Positions 44,389 to 53,728 of a DNA stretch of 64,000 bases are shown here, in pieces. Position numbers and translations under genes: made by a program. The notes under the pieces are model-generated. The model saw nothing but the letters and a program-made list of their open reading frames with translations. It was not told the DNA's origin and searched no databases. This DNA is from Emcibacter sp048269205 (GTDB lineage: Bacteria > Pseudomonadota > Alphaproteobacteria > Sphingomonadales > Emcibacteraceae): assembly GCF_048269205.1 (NCBI RefSeq), contig NZ_JBLXJC010000001.1, positions 186,001 to 250,000 on the forward strand, written 5' to 3'. Within the stretch, counting starts at the first letter, position 1. The number at the start of each line of letters is the position of its first letter.

Positions 44389-45315
44389 CTAGTTTTTTGA
44401 CGGGGAGTCATGTGGCCTGCCGAAGTCCGGAGCTTCTTCGTCCTGCCCTGCCTCGATGATCTGTTTGCGTACCTGCCGGGTATGGCTGAAGAGATCAAAC
44501 AGCGTATCGCCGTCGCCCCAGCGGATGGCCCGCTGCAGGGCAGTGAGGTCCTCTGAGAAGCGGCCGAGCATTTCCAGCACAGCTTCCTTGTTGTTCAGGA
44601 ATACATCCCGCCACATGGTGGGGTCGGACGCGGCGATACGGGTAAAGTCGCGGAAACCGCCGGCGGAAAACTTGATCACTTCCGAATCCGTCACCCCTTC
44701 CAGGTCATGGGCCGTGCCGACAATGTTATAGGCAATCAGGTGCGGGATATGTGAGGTGATGGCCAGCACCAGGTCATGATGTTCCGGCGTCATGATCTCC
44801 ACCTTGCTGCCAAAGGCTTCCCACATTCTTTTCAGTTTTTCAACGGCGGTCGGATCGGCGTCCTGCGGCGGTGTCAGGATGGCCCAGCGGCCGGCAAACA
44901 GACTGGCAAAGCCGGCTTCTGGGCCGGATTGCTCGGTCCCCGCTACGGGGTGCCCGGGAATGAGGTGAACATGTTCCGGCAGTACCGCCTTGAGCGCCTT
45001 GAGCACGCAGCCCTTGACCGATCCCACATCGGTGACAATGGCGCCGAACTCCAGCGAAGCCGCGATGGCCTTGCCGATATCGCCATAGGTGCCCACCGGC
45101 GTGGCCAGGATCACAAGTTCCGAACCGTTGACGGCCTTGGCGGCGTCGCTGACACATTTGTCGGCAAGTTTCAGTTTTTCCACTTTTGCAAGGCAATCGG
45201 GACTGGCATCACAGGCGACAATATTTTCACAGACGCCGTTTTCCCGGAGTGCGCGGGCGACAGATGAGCCGATCAGGCCGAAGCCGATGATGGTGACTTG
45301 TTTGAACAGGGTCAT
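44389..45315 (-). CDS. tyrA: Prephenate/arogenate dehydrogenase
   Basis: NAD(P)-dependent oxidative decarboxylation in tyrosine synthesis. The nucleotide loop GFGLIGSSVARAL opens the protein; the active-site His is in LIPGHPVAGTEQSGPEAG. I placed the start at the ATG before TLFKQVTIIG (45315), one base after the hisC stop; 308 residues. Whether it prefers prephenate or arogenate cannot be read here. Confidence 0.93.
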   Translation of the reverse strand: MTLFKQVTIIGFGLIGSSVARALRENGVCENIVACDASPDCLAKVEKLKLADKCVSDAAKAVNGSELVILATPVGTYGDIGKAIAASLEFGAIVTDVGSVKGCVLKALKAVLPEHVHLIPGHPVAGTEQSGPEAGFASLFAGRWAILTPPQDADPTAVEKLKRMWEAFGSKVEIMTPEHHDLVLAITSHIPHLIAYNIVGTAHDLEGVTDSEVIKFSAGGFRDFTRIAASDPTMWRDVFLNNKEAVLEMLGRFSEDLTALQRAIRWGDGDTLFDLFSHTRQVRKQIIEAGQDEEAPDFGRPHDSPSKN

Positions 45316-45316
45316 G

Positions 45317-46405
45317 TCAGGCTTCCATAAAATCCTTGAGCAGGGCGACAACGGCCCGGTTTTCTTCTTCCAGACCGACTGTAAGCCGGAGGCAGTCGCC
45401 GAGCCCCTGACCCGGCAGCCACCTCAGAATATAGCCTTTTTTCAACAGAAAATCATTGGCGGCTTCGGCTGTTTTTTTGCCGTCCGGAAAACGGATCAGA
45501 ATGAAATTGGTGACACTGGGGACAACCTGCAGGCCGAGGGCGGAAATTTCCGCGCTGAGCCAGCCAAGCCAGTGACTGTTATGGGCAACGGCCTGTTCCT
45601 CGAAGGCAATATCTTTCAGCGCCGCGGTTCCGGCCAGCTCGGTCGGTGAGGGCACATTGAAGGGATCGCGCAGCCGGTCCAGATTGGCCGCCACTTCCCG
45701 GGAGGCATAGCCCCAGCCGAGCCTGAGGGCGGCAAGGCCGTAGAGTTTGGAAAAGGTCCGGGTCATCAGCACATTGGGCGCGCTGGAGGCGAGCGCAATA
45801 CCGGCCTCGTAATCCTTTACCGCAACAAATTCCGCATAGGCGGCGTCCAGGACCAGAAGCACATTGTCCGGCAGGTTCCGGTGCAGTCTTTCCACTTCCG
45901 AAACCGGAACATAGGTGCCGGTCGGATTGTTGGGATTGGCAAGGAATACAAGCCGGGTTTTGTCGGTCACGCTGGCCAGGATTTTATCCACATCGGCGGT
46001 ATAGTCCTGATCCTCAGCCTCCACCGGTACGCCGCCGACGGACCGGGTGGCAATGGGATACATCATAAAGCCGTAGCGGCTGTAGATCACTTCGTCGCCC
46101 GGCGCCACATAGGCGCGGCAGGCCAGTTTCAGGATTTCATCGGAACCGATGCCGCAGACAATCTGGCTGGCACTGATATCATATTTGTCCGCAATGGTCT
46201 GCTTCAGGGTCGCATAGCTGGCGTCGGGATAGCGGTGCAGGGTATGGACGGCGGCCGCATAGGCTTCCATGGCCTTCGGGCTTGGCCCAAGGGCTGATTC
46301 ATTGGAGGAGAGTTTTACCGCTTTTGTCACGCCGTCTGTTTTGGATTTACCGCCCTCGTATACCTCGAGGCTTTCAATCCACGGCCGCGGGACCAGTCCG
46401 CTCAT
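45317..46405 (-). CDS. hisC: Histidinol-phosphate aminotransferase
   Basis: PLP aminotransferase of histidine synthesis, in alphaproteobacteria often also serving phenylalanine/tyrosine synthesis. 362 residues from MSGLVPRPWI; the PLP lysine is in RTFSKLYGLAALRLGW and the substrate-binding Asn in NPNNPTGTY. It is linked to tyrA with one base between stop and start, supporting a role in aromatic amino acids too. Confidence 0.93.
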   Translation of the reverse strand: MSGLVPRPWIESLEVYEGGKSKTDGVTKAVKLSSNESALGPSPKAMEAYAAAVHTLHRYPDASYATLKQTIADKYDISASQIVCGIGSDEILKLACRAYVAPGDEVIYSRYGFMMYPIATRSVGGVPVEAEDQDYTADVDKILASVTDKTRLVFLANPNNPTGTYVPVSEVERLHRNLPDNVLLVLDAAYAEFVAVKDYEAGIALASSAPNVLMTRTFSKLYGLAALRLGWGYASREVAANLDRLRDPFNVPSPTELAGTAALKDIAFEEQAVAHNSHWLGWLSAEISALGLQVVPSVTNFILIRFPDGKKTAEAANDFLLKKGYILRWLPGQGLGDCLRLTVGLEEENRAVVALLKDFMEA

Positions 46406-46592
46406 CTTGTTACCTGCTTTGTCTGAATTTCGGGGCACTCGCCACTGCGGAATCGGCCGCAACGACAGGTTTGTTCTATCTTTTACGGCGGTTAACTGCA
46501 AGATGATATTCGGTGAAACTGGACCTAAAACAAAGAATTTATTGACTTATATGACCTCTGGAGTAAGACAGACAGACGAGAAAAGGCAGGAT

Positions 46593-47753
46593 ATGACGGG
46601 TACGGAGATACAGGAAATTCAGGATGACGGCGTCGCCGAGGTGGCTATCCTCGGCAAGGATGCGCCCCTGCGTCTTGATTCCGGTGCGGCCCTGGGGCCG
46701 ATTCATGTGGCCTACAAGACCTGGGGCAAGCTGAATGCGGACAAGTCCAACGTGGTGCTGATCTGTCATGCCCTGACCGGTGATCACTATGTGCGCGGCG
46801 TCAATCCCCTCACCGGCAAATCCGGCTGGTGGCAGAATATGGTGGGGCCGGGCTGCCCCATCGATACCGACCGTTTTTTTGTCATTTGTTCCAATGTACT
46901 GGGATCCTGCTGTGGTACCACGGGCCCGGCAGAGGTCAACCCGGCAACGGGCAAGCCCTGGGGCCTCGATTTTCCGGTCATTACCATTCGCGATATGGTG
47001 AAAACCCAGGCCATGCTTCTGGACCATCTGGGCATCGACGATATTTTTGCCGTGATCGGCGGTTCCATGGGCGGCATGCAGGCCCTGCAATGGTCGACCC
47101 TTTACCCCGACCGGGTGAAAAGCGTTGTGGCCATCGCCGCCTGCTGGCGTCATTCAGCCCAGAATATTGCCTTTCATGAAGTGGGCCGTCAGGCAATTAT
47201 GGCCGACCCCAACTGGAAAGGCGGCCGGTACTACGAGGAAAGCGAGAGCCCGCATGCCGGTCTCGCCGTGGCCCGTATGGCGGCCCATATCACCTATATG
47301 TCGGAAAGCGGACTGACCAGCCGTTTCGGCCGCAGCCTGCAGGACCGGGAGGCGCTGACCTTCGGCTTTGACGCGGACTTCCAGATTGAAAGTTATCTCA
47401 GGCACCAGGGGATTTCCTTTGTCGATCGCTTTGATGCCAACAGCTATCTCTATATCACCCGGGCCATGGACTATTATGACCTGTCTGCGGAACATAACGG
47501 CATCCTGTCAGAGGCCTTCCGGGGCAGCAGGGCCCGTTTCTGCATTCTGTCGTTTAATTCGGACTGGCTTTATCCCACCGGAGAGAGTCGGGAAATCGTC
47601 CGCGCCCTTAACGGTGTTGGCGCCCGGGTCAGCTTTGCCGATATCGACATGGACAAGGGACACGACAGTTTCCTGCTGGAGTGCCCGGAGATGGATGAAA
47701 TCGTGCGCGGCTTCCTGACCGCCCACGCCGAACAGAAAGGCGGGCGGCGCTGA
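46593..47753 (+). CDS. metX: Homoserine O-acyltransferase (MetX)
   Basis: First committed step of methionine synthesis, acylating homoserine with acetyl-CoA or succinyl-CoA. Alpha/beta hydrolase fold of 386 residues; nucleophile Ser158 in GGSMGGMQALQW, and the Asp/His pair near SFADIDMDKGHDSFLL. AAAAGGCAGGAT precedes the ATG at 46593, so longer frames are less likely. Its TGA overlaps the ATG of metW by one base. No SAM riboswitch was seen upstream. Confidence 0.95.
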   Translation: MTGTEIQEIQDDGVAEVAILGKDAPLRLDSGAALGPIHVAYKTWGKLNADKSNVVLICHALTGDHYVRGVNPLTGKSGWWQNMVGPGCPIDTDRFFVICSNVLGSCCGTTGPAEVNPATGKPWGLDFPVITIRDMVKTQAMLLDHLGIDDIFAVIGGSMGGMQALQWSTLYPDRVKSVVAIAACWRHSAQNIAFHEVGRQAIMADPNWKGGRYYEESESPHAGLAVARMAAHITYMSESGLTSRFGRSLQDREALTFGFDADFQIESYLRHQGISFVDRFDANSYLYITRAMDYYDLSAEHNGILSEAFRGSRARFCILSFNSDWLYPTGESREIVRALNGVGARVSFADIDMDKGHDSFLLECPEMDEIVRGFLTAHAEQKGGRR

Positions 47754-48382
47754 TGAACAGATCTGCTGACTACGGCCCCAGGGATATCCGGGTCGACCTG
47801 TTGTTGATTGCCGATATGATCGCCGAAAGCTCAAGCGTACTGGATGTGGGCTGTGGCGACGGGGGGCTGCTGGATTATCTGGTCCATCAGAAGAATGTGG
47901 ATGGCCGCGGTATTGAAATCAGCCCGGAAGGCGTCAATAAAAGCATTGCCAAGGGACTTTCGGTGATCCAGGGGGATGCGGAAAGTGATATTGTCCACTA
48001 TCCGGACAACAGTTTCGATGTGGTGATTCTGAGCCATACCCTGCAGGCCATGAACCGGCCGGACAGGATGCTGGACCAGTTGCTCAGGGTCGGGCGCCGG
48101 GCCATTGTGTCCTTTCCCAATTTCGGCCATTGGCGGGTGCGGTCAAGCCTGTTGGTGAACGGCACCATGCCGGTCACCAAAAACCTGGACTACCCCTGGT
48201 ATTCGACACCTAATATTCATTTCTGCACGATCCGGGATTTTGTTCATCTGTGCCGGAAAAAGAATATCCACATTGAAAAACAGATGGCCATTAACAGCAG
48301 CGGTCACCGCATGCCGTTTGAAACGCTCTGGTTTTCCAATATTCTGGCGACCCAGGGCCTGTTTGTGATCAGCCGGAGCTGA
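47753..48382 (+). CDS. metW: Methionine biosynthesis protein MetW
   Basis: SAM-methyltransferase-fold partner needed by MetX in many proteobacteria. 209 residues with SVLDVGCGDGGLLDYL at the cofactor site and the family segment FPNFGHWRVR. Overlap with metX points to coupled translation and a complex of the two. Confidence 0.95.
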   Translation: MNRSADYGPRDIRVDLLLIADMIAESSSVLDVGCGDGGLLDYLVHQKNVDGRGIEISPEGVNKSIAKGLSVIQGDAESDIVHYPDNSFDVVILSHTLQAMNRPDRMLDQLLRVGRRAIVSFPNFGHWRVRSSLLVNGTMPVTKNLDYPWYSTPNIHFCTIRDFVHLCRKKNIHIEKQMAINSSGHRMPFETLWFSNILATQGLFVISRS

Positions 48383-49153
48383 TCATTCCTCGTGCCGCTT
48401 GCGGTTCTGGCGCATCTGGTTGCCGGCGAAGACCGGTTTCCGCACGCGCTGTTTTGCCTGATTGCCGCCGTCGGCGGCATAGATCTGTTTTTCCGCCTCC
48501 ACAATCAGCACCCCGGCAATGTTATGCCAGCATTTGAGCCCGGTTTTTTCCATGGCCGCCAGCAGGGAAATCATGGTCCGGCTTCTGAACGGCGGCAGGG
48601 CCAGGGCCGTGACGGCGCTGGTTGGGGTCAGCATGTTTTCGGCCAGCATCTGGCGGATCTGGCTGGTGCTGTAGGGGGTGCCGTGGCCAAAGGGGGTGTT
48701 GTCATTGCGGGACCAGAATCCCATACGGTTGGGTACCACCAGCAGGACCCGTCCCCCCGGCGCCAGGGTGCGCCAGACTTCCCTGAGAAGATGTCGCTTG
48801 TGGTCGGAATGTTCCAGGACGTGGACCATGACGATCCGGTCCATGCTGGCATCCTGCAGCGGCAGATGACGTTCATGGGCCAGGGCGCAGAGGTTGCCGC
48901 CGTAAGTTCCCTCATGGTTGCCGTGAAAACGGGGCCAGCGGATCACCCCCTGTTGCGCCGGCATGATGGCGACGGTGTGGCGGGCTTCGTCACGGAAAGG
49001 GTCCAGATAGGGAGTGGCGTAGCCCAGGCCAAGGACTTCCATGCCGTGGACGGTGGGCCAGAGATTGCGGATCTGGTTGCGTATAAGGCGCGCGGCGACC
49101 TTGCCCAGCGGGGATTGGTAAAAGGCGCGCAAATCGACCACATCCTGATACAA
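48383..49153 (-). CDS. Class I SAM-dependent methyltransferase of unknown substrate
   Basis: 256 residues. The Rossmann core is visible (MEVLGLGYATPYLDPF for the cofactor site, MVHVLEHSDHKRHLLREVWR for motif II/III, LAPGGRVLLVVPNR for the post-motif). The C-terminus is basic. Its stop abuts the metW stop. This family is common in alphaproteobacteria, but the substrate is not known to me. Confidence 0.87.
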   Translation of the reverse strand: MYQDVVDLRAFYQSPLGKVAARLIRNQIRNLWPTVHGMEVLGLGYATPYLDPFRDEARHTVAIMPAQQGVIRWPRFHGNHEGTYGGNLCALAHERHLPLQDASMDRIVMVHVLEHSDHKRHLLREVWRTLAPGGRVLLVVPNRMGFWSRNDNTPFGHGTPYSTSQIRQMLAENMLTPTSAVTALALPPFRSRTMISLLAAMEKTGLKCWHNIAGVLIVEAEKQIYAADGGNQAKQRVRKPVFAGNQMRQNRKRHEE

Positions 49154-49228
49154 TTGCGCGCCTCCTTGAAATATTTCCGGTTAAAATTCCTGATCGGGAC
49201 TTATTTTACAGGACAACACCGGTGTCTG

Positions 49229-49951
49229 TTAAGTGATATATTGACCGCCGTTGATGTTCAGGGTTGAACCGGTGATGAAGCCGGCCTCGTCCGCAGCCAG
49301 GAAGATTACGGCCCGGGCGATTTCTTCCGGCTCGCCGAGGCGGCCGACAGGGATCTGGGCGATGATTTTTTCCAGTACTTTTTCCGGCACAGCCCGGACC
49401 ATGTCGGTGCCGATATAGCCCGGGGCGATGGCATTGGCGGTAATGCCGTAGCGGGCGCCTTCCTGGGCCAGCGCCTTGACAAAGCCGATGTCACCGGCCT
49501 TGGCGGCAGAATAGTTGGTCTGGCCCATCTGACCCTTGACGCCATTGATGGAACTGATGCAGATCACCCGGCCGAAGCCCCGTTCCTTCATGCCGTCCCA
49601 GACCGCCTTGGTCATATTGAAGTTGGAGGAAAGGTCCGTCTCGATCACGGAATCCCACATGCTCTTGTCCATTTTGCTGAGTGTGGCGTCCCGGGTGATA
49701 CCCGCGTTGTTCACCAGAACATCTACCGGCCCCAGATCGCTGACCACCTGCGCCATGCCTGCCTGACAGGCGTCATAATCGCTCACGTCCCATTTATAGA
49801 CGGCGATGCCGCTCTCTTCCTTGAATTTGGCGGCCGCCTCATCATTGCCGGCATAACTGGCTGCAACTTTATAGCCGGCTTCCTTGAGAGCCTGTGATAT
49901 GGCGGCGCCGATACCCCGGGTGCCACCGGTAACAACTGCTATTCTGGACAT
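49229..49951 (-). CDS. phaB: Acetoacetyl-CoA reductase
   Basis: NADPH-dependent short-chain dehydrogenase making (R)-3-hydroxybutyryl-CoA for PHB. 240 residues, with GGTRGIGAAI, NNAGIT, the catalytic Ser region SSINGVKGQMGQTNYSAAKA with Tyr and Lys, and PGYIGTDMV. It follows phaA on the same strand across a 163-base gap that holds a stem-loop. Confidence 0.96.
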   Translation of the reverse strand: MSRIAVVTGGTRGIGAAISQALKEAGYKVAASYAGNDEAAAKFKEESGIAVYKWDVSDYDACQAGMAQVVSDLGPVDVLVNNAGITRDATLSKMDKSMWDSVIETDLSSNFNMTKAVWDGMKERGFGRVICISSINGVKGQMGQTNYSAAKAGDIGFVKALAQEGARYGITANAIAPGYIGTDMVRAVPEKVLEKIIAQIPVGRLGEPEEIARAVIFLAADEAGFITGSTLNINGGQYIT

Positions 49952-50067
49952 GTCTTTCTCCTCACCGTCTCTAGCTGATAACTGTCAAAGTTTGTTCTGC
50001 CGTTATTTTATTTTTATATACGGTCCGGCACCGGGGGCTTTAACCGGTTTGACCGGACCATTTTTTA

Positions 50068-50097
50068 ATATTCCGGACAACGGGTCATCCGGAATAT
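50068..50097. other. Stem-loop between phaA and phaB
   Basis: ATATTCCGG (50068-50076) pairs perfectly with CCGGAATAT (50089-50097). On the coding strand no T run follows, so it is more likely an RNA-stabilising or processing element than a terminator. Confidence 0.5.
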
Positions 50098-50114
50098 CTT
50101 CCCAATAGTGTTGT

Positions 50115-51290
50115 TCAGGGGCGCTCCACACATATGGCGACACCCATGCCGCCGCCGATGCACAGGGTGGCAAGACCCTTCTTGGCGTCACGGCGTTTCA
50201 TTTCATGCAGCAGGGTACAGAAGATGCGCGCCCCGCTGGCGCCGATGGGGTGGCCGATGGCAATGGCGCCGCCGTTCACATTGACCTTGTCGGTATCCCA
50301 GCCCATGTCCCGGTTGACCGCACAGGCCTGCACGGCAAAGGCTTCATTGGCCTCGATCAGGTCAAGATCATCCTTGTCCCAGCCGGCTTTTTCCAGTGCC
50401 TTGCGGCTGGCCGGGACCGGGCCGATGCCCATGATGCTGGGGTCCACGCCGGCGGTGGCCCAGGATTTAATAACAGCCAGGGGAGTAAGGCCGCGTTTTT
50501 CGGCTTCTTCCACACTCATCAGCATTACGGCGGCGGCACCGTCGTTAATACCGCTGGCGTTGGCAGCGGTGACGGACCCTTCCTTGTCAAAGGCGGGCCT
50601 TACGCCGGACACGCTGTCTATGGTCACACCCTTGCGGATATATTCATCTTCCTCGACGATGGTGTCGCCTTTACGGCCCTTGATGGTCACCGGTATGATT
50701 TCATCCCTGAATTTGCCGGCTTCCTGGGCGGCCTCGGCCTTGTTCTGGGAGGCGACGGCGAAGTTATCCTGTTCCTCGCGACCGATCTGCCATTCCCGGG
50801 CGATGTTTTCCGCCGTCACACCCATATGCATGACTCCAAAGGCATCGGTTAGGCCGTCCTTGATCATGGTGTCCTCGAATTTGGCCGGGCCCATTTTGAC
50901 GCCGCTGCGCAGCTGGGCCGCATGGGGGGCCTGGCTCATGCTTTCCTGGCCGCCGGCAATCATGATGGTGGCATCGCCGCAACGAATCGCCTGGCTGGCC
51001 AGTGCAACGGCGCGAAGGCCGGAACCGCAGACCTGGTTCATGCCCCAGGCCGTGGTTTCCTTGGGCAGGCCCGCATTGATAACGGCCTGCCGGGCCGGGT
51101 TCATGCCTGTGGCCGCTGTCAGGACCTGGCCCAGGATCACCTCATCCACATCGGCCGGGGCAACACCGGTCTCTTCCAGAAGGGCGCGGATCACGGTTTC
51201 GCCCAGGTAATGGGCCGGGACGCTGCTCAGCGATCCGTTGAAGGAACCTACGGGGGTGCGGCGGGCGGCAACTATGGCAATGTCTGTCAT
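50115..51290 (-). CDS. phaA: Acetyl-CoA C-acetyltransferase
   Basis: Condenses two acetyl-CoA to acetoacetyl-CoA. 391 residues from MTDIAIVAARRTPVG; nucleophile Cys88 in NQVCGSGLRAV, the NEAFA motif, His in GHPIGASGAR and the second Cys in CIGGGMGVA are intact. The upstream frame to 51368 has no better start. TGC/GCA dyads of PhaR type lie about 160-190 bases before the start. Confidence 0.96.
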   Translation of the reverse strand: MTDIAIVAARRTPVGSFNGSLSSVPAHYLGETVIRALLEETGVAPADVDEVILGQVLTAATGMNPARQAVINAGLPKETTAWGMNQVCGSGLRAVALASQAIRCGDATIMIAGGQESMSQAPHAAQLRSGVKMGPAKFEDTMIKDGLTDAFGVMHMGVTAENIAREWQIGREEQDNFAVASQNKAEAAQEAGKFRDEIIPVTIKGRKGDTIVEEDEYIRKGVTIDSVSGVRPAFDKEGSVTAANASGINDGAAAVMLMSVEEAEKRGLTPLAVIKSWATAGVDPSIMGIGPVPASRKALEKAGWDKDDLDLIEANEAFAVQACAVNRDMGWDTDKVNVNGGAIAIGHPIGASGARIFCTLLHEMKRRDAKKGLATLCIGGGMGVAICVERP

Positions 51291-51449
51291 GATAAATCCT
51301 TGTTTTTGTCGGTTCGAAGATGCGGGGCCGGCGGACCGGTGCTCCTGCAAATTTTCCTCGTTATTCATTCACTAAAAACAGGTAAGCATAATATACCGCT
51401 CCTGTTTTCATCCGTTATTTTTTCGTTACATAAAACAAACTGATTATAG

Positions 51450-51480
51450 TGCGCCGCACCATGATCATGCAACGGGCGCA
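51450..51480. promoter_or_regulatory. PhaR-type TGC/GCA dyads upstream of phaA
   Basis: TGC-GCC-GCA (51450-51458) and TGC-N7-GCA (51468-51480) lie in the 270-base gap before phaA. PhaR of other alphaproteobacteria binds TGC-rich inverted repeats, so these are candidate operators. The rest of the gap (51291-51560) is AT-rich with no gene. Confidence 0.35.
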
Positions 51481-51560
51481 CCTAAAAAAACATGCGCTGG
51501 ATCAATCTGTGTAAATTCTTACAATAGACAGATGATCTTTTCAATTATTTTATTGTCTAA

Positions 51561-52811
51561 TTATTTTTTGTAATTATATTTTATATATTCAACTATTTTC
51601 GGCCATAAAATTTTATCGGCCCCATATCCGGCGATCATGTTGACATGGCCGCTGGCGGCGGTGGTGTGCACCGCCGAGGGCAGGTGCGAAAGAATATCTT
51701 TCGCGGATGCAGGGGGGACGATCCGGTCCCGCTCCGGGGTAATGACATGGCAGGGCAGGGTGATCTCCTCCGGCAGAACCGGAATCCCCTCCACTTTCCA
51801 TTCCCCCTTGTGGGGAAGATTGTCCCGGTACCACAGGTTCAGGCAGTCGAAGGCCAGGTTAAGCGCTAGCGGCGCTCCCTCGTTGGCCCAGTCCTCGACG
51901 GCGACAAAGATTTCCGTTTTCGGGTCCTGCGGATCAAGACCGGCAAATTTCCGGAACTTGCGGTCGGACAGGGTGGGATCCAGGCTGAAAAAAAACAGCT
52001 GCATCACATCCATGGGCACTACGCCCAGGTCCCGGAAAAGCGCCCGGGATTTTTCCATGATGCCCAGAAATCCCTCCAACTGAACATTGCGTTGTGCATG
52101 GAAGTCCCAGGGGGTGGCGCCGAGCGTCAGGCTTTCCAGCACCTTTTCGTCCCTGAGGATATGGGCGGCGGCGATGGACAGGTTACCGCCCATGCAATAA
52201 CCGAGAAGATGCACCGGTTTTTCGTGACGTTCGGCGATCTCCCGAATCATGGGGACCAGGCGGTTGGCGATATAGTTATCGAGCCCAAAATGCTTTTCCA
52301 GCGGGCCCGGCGCATCCCAGTCCACCAGATAGGGCCGCAGCCCCTCTGCCGCCAGGGTGCGCATCATACTGTGATCTTCCATCAGATCCAGAATCCAGGA
52401 CGGATTGACCAGCGAAGGCACGGCGATGACTACCGGCGCCTCTGTAGAGGCTTCGGGTGCAAAGTCCAGGAGCCTGGTGCTGCCGCTTTGCAGGGCGACC
52501 GGGGGTTCCGGGACAGTGCGGTGATAGGGGTGCGCCTGATAGGCCTCGATTCCCTGCATCATCCTCATCAGCCGCGCTTGGGCTTTCAGCATCACCGCCT
52601 GCTGCAGGGCGATCATATTTTGTCCTGCCAGTTCGGCGCGGAGGGTCTCTGCCAGTTCGCGCCGTTTGGGGTGGCAATGAAGGCCGCCCATCAGAAACAA
52701 AGGCAGGCTTGCCGCCGCTGCGGTCCACTCGCTGGTGGCATTGGCCACATGCAGCGGCAGGGGCCTGGGGCCGGAACGTTTTCTATCGGGTGTGGGAGAC
52801 TCATCCGTCAT
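51561..52811 (-). CDS. PhaC-like polyhydroxyalkanoate synthase, short form
   Basis: Alpha/beta hydrolase-fold protein of about 416 residues. The synthase pattern is present: Cys206 in GYCMGGNLS, Asp362 in PERDRIVPP and His389 in SGHVNMIAG. It is shorter than the roughly 590-residue class I enzymes because the N-terminal domain is small. Neighbouring phaA, phaB and phaR support a PHB role; a separate full-length phaC could exist elsewhere. The ATG at 52811 was chosen over a longer frame to 52868. Confidence 0.82.
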   Translation of the reverse strand: MTDESPTPDRKRSGPRPLPLHVANATSEWTAAAASLPLFLMGGLHCHPKRRELAETLRAELAGQNMIALQQAVMLKAQARLMRMMQGIEAYQAHPYHRTVPEPPVALQSGSTRLLDFAPEASTEAPVVIAVPSLVNPSWILDLMEDHSMMRTLAAEGLRPYLVDWDAPGPLEKHFGLDNYIANRLVPMIREIAERHEKPVHLLGYCMGGNLSIAAAHILRDEKVLESLTLGATPWDFHAQRNVQLEGFLGIMEKSRALFRDLGVVPMDVMQLFFFSLDPTLSDRKFRKFAGLDPQDPKTEIFVAVEDWANEGAPLALNLAFDCLNLWYRDNLPHKGEWKVEGIPVLPEEITLPCHVITPERDRIVPPASAKDILSHLPSAVHTTAASGHVNMIAGYGADKILWPKIVEYIKYNYKK

Positions 52812-52850
52812 AACACCATTATAGAACGGCGGGGCCCGGTCAGAACAGGA

Positions 52851-52881
52851 AAATAAAAAGCCCCGCAAAAATGCAGGGCTT
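52851..52881 (-). terminator. Terminator after exbD
   Basis: On the minus strand AAGCCCTGC pairs with GCGGGGCTT around ATTTTT, with one G-T pair, followed by TTTATTTT. It separates exbD from the PhaC-like gene. Confidence 0.75.
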
Positions 52882-52910
52882 CAAAATCACTAAATTTGAA
52901 TGGTCAGGCG

Positions 52911-53318
52911 TCAGTTGGCTTTCGGTGTTGCGACCACATAGTTGGCCACACCGGCCTGGCGCACGCCTTCGACAACCTCAATTACCTTGCCGGAGGTGGC
53001 GTCACGGTCCGCCTTGATAACCACAGAAGGGGTATCCATCTTGGCCTTGTCACGCTCCACGTTGGGACGGACGGCGCGCACGTCAATGCGGCGCTTGTTG
53101 TACCAGACCTCGTCACGGGCGGTGATATCAATAAAGATACTCTGGGCTTCCGTATCCTGGCTCTTCTGAGAGCTGTCAGGACGGCTGAGCTCGACACCTG
53201 TCTCCTTCAGGAAGGATGCCGTAACGATAAAAAAGATCAGCATGATGAAAACGATATCAAGCATCGGGGTCATATCGATGTCGGTTTCGTCTTCTGCTCC
53301 TCTGTGTTTATGACGCAT
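52911..53318 (-). CDS. exbD: Biopolymer transport protein ExbD
   Basis: Inner-membrane proton-channel subunit that energises TonB. 135 residues; the membrane helix contains the conserved Asp (MTPMLDIVFIMLIFFIV) and the periplasmic domain follows. AAGGGAG precedes the ATG. No exbB is near. The gene follows a damaged TonB-type gene by 35 bases past that gene's ancestral end. Confidence 0.93.
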   Translation of the reverse strand: MRHKHRGAEDETDIDMTPMLDIVFIMLIFFIVTASFLKETGVELSRPDSSQKSQDTEAQSIFIDITARDEVWYNKRRIDVRAVRPNVERDKAKMDTPSVVIKADRDATSGKVIEVVEGVRQAGVANYVVATPKAN

Positions 53319-53401
53319 GTAAAACTCCCTTGTTCGGGAATAGTTATATTGGATTAGTTTTCGTTTTCCAACCCAAAAGTGAATTTAAACTGCTGTCCTT
53401 T

Positions 53402-53728
53402 TTACATGACTGGCCTGCCATTCAGAAATTTTTGTTTATATTTAAAATTTGTGACAGCCCTGAGCGCAGTATTCTCGAAAATTTTATTTGACGACTCAAT
53501 CACATAGGGAGTGATGGCCCGTCCGTTTTTGTCGATATTATAGCCAACCACCACATAGCCCTCTTTACCGCTTTGCAGGGCCCGGACCGGGTATTTGGGA
53601 CTGGCGGCAAGAATCAGTTCCGCCGGGCGGACAGCGAATCCGGTACCGGGCAGGTCCGGGGAGAAATCAGTCTGTTTTTTCGGGTTTGTCACTTTGGCCG
53701 GCGGACAGGGTTTCCACCCAACGCTCAA
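53402..53728 (-). CDS. TonB C-terminal-domain protein, truncated (possible pseudogene)
   Basis: About 97-108 residues with a recognisable TonB C-terminal domain (AASPKYPVRALQSGKEGYVV, then AVTNFKYKQKFLNGRPVM). It lacks an N-terminal membrane anchor and has no convincing start; the frame opens with TTG at 53728 or GTG at 53692, inside the preceding gene. The TAA at 53404-53402 is followed in the same frame by 15 codons (KGQQFKFTFGLENEN, ending at 53354) that look like the missing last strand of the domain. A premature stop is the simplest reading. Confidence 0.6.
   Translation of the reverse strand: MSVGWKPCPPAKVTNPKKQTDFSPDLPGTGFAVRPAELILAASPKYPVRALQSGKEGYVVVGYNIDKNGRAITPYVIESSNKIFENTALRAVTNFKYKQKFLNGRPVM

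Noticed and set aside
46406..46592. Possible SAM riboswitch upstream of metX
   Set aside because: I looked for the SAM-II layout often found before metX in alphaproteobacteria and could not see the conserved pseudoknot segments.
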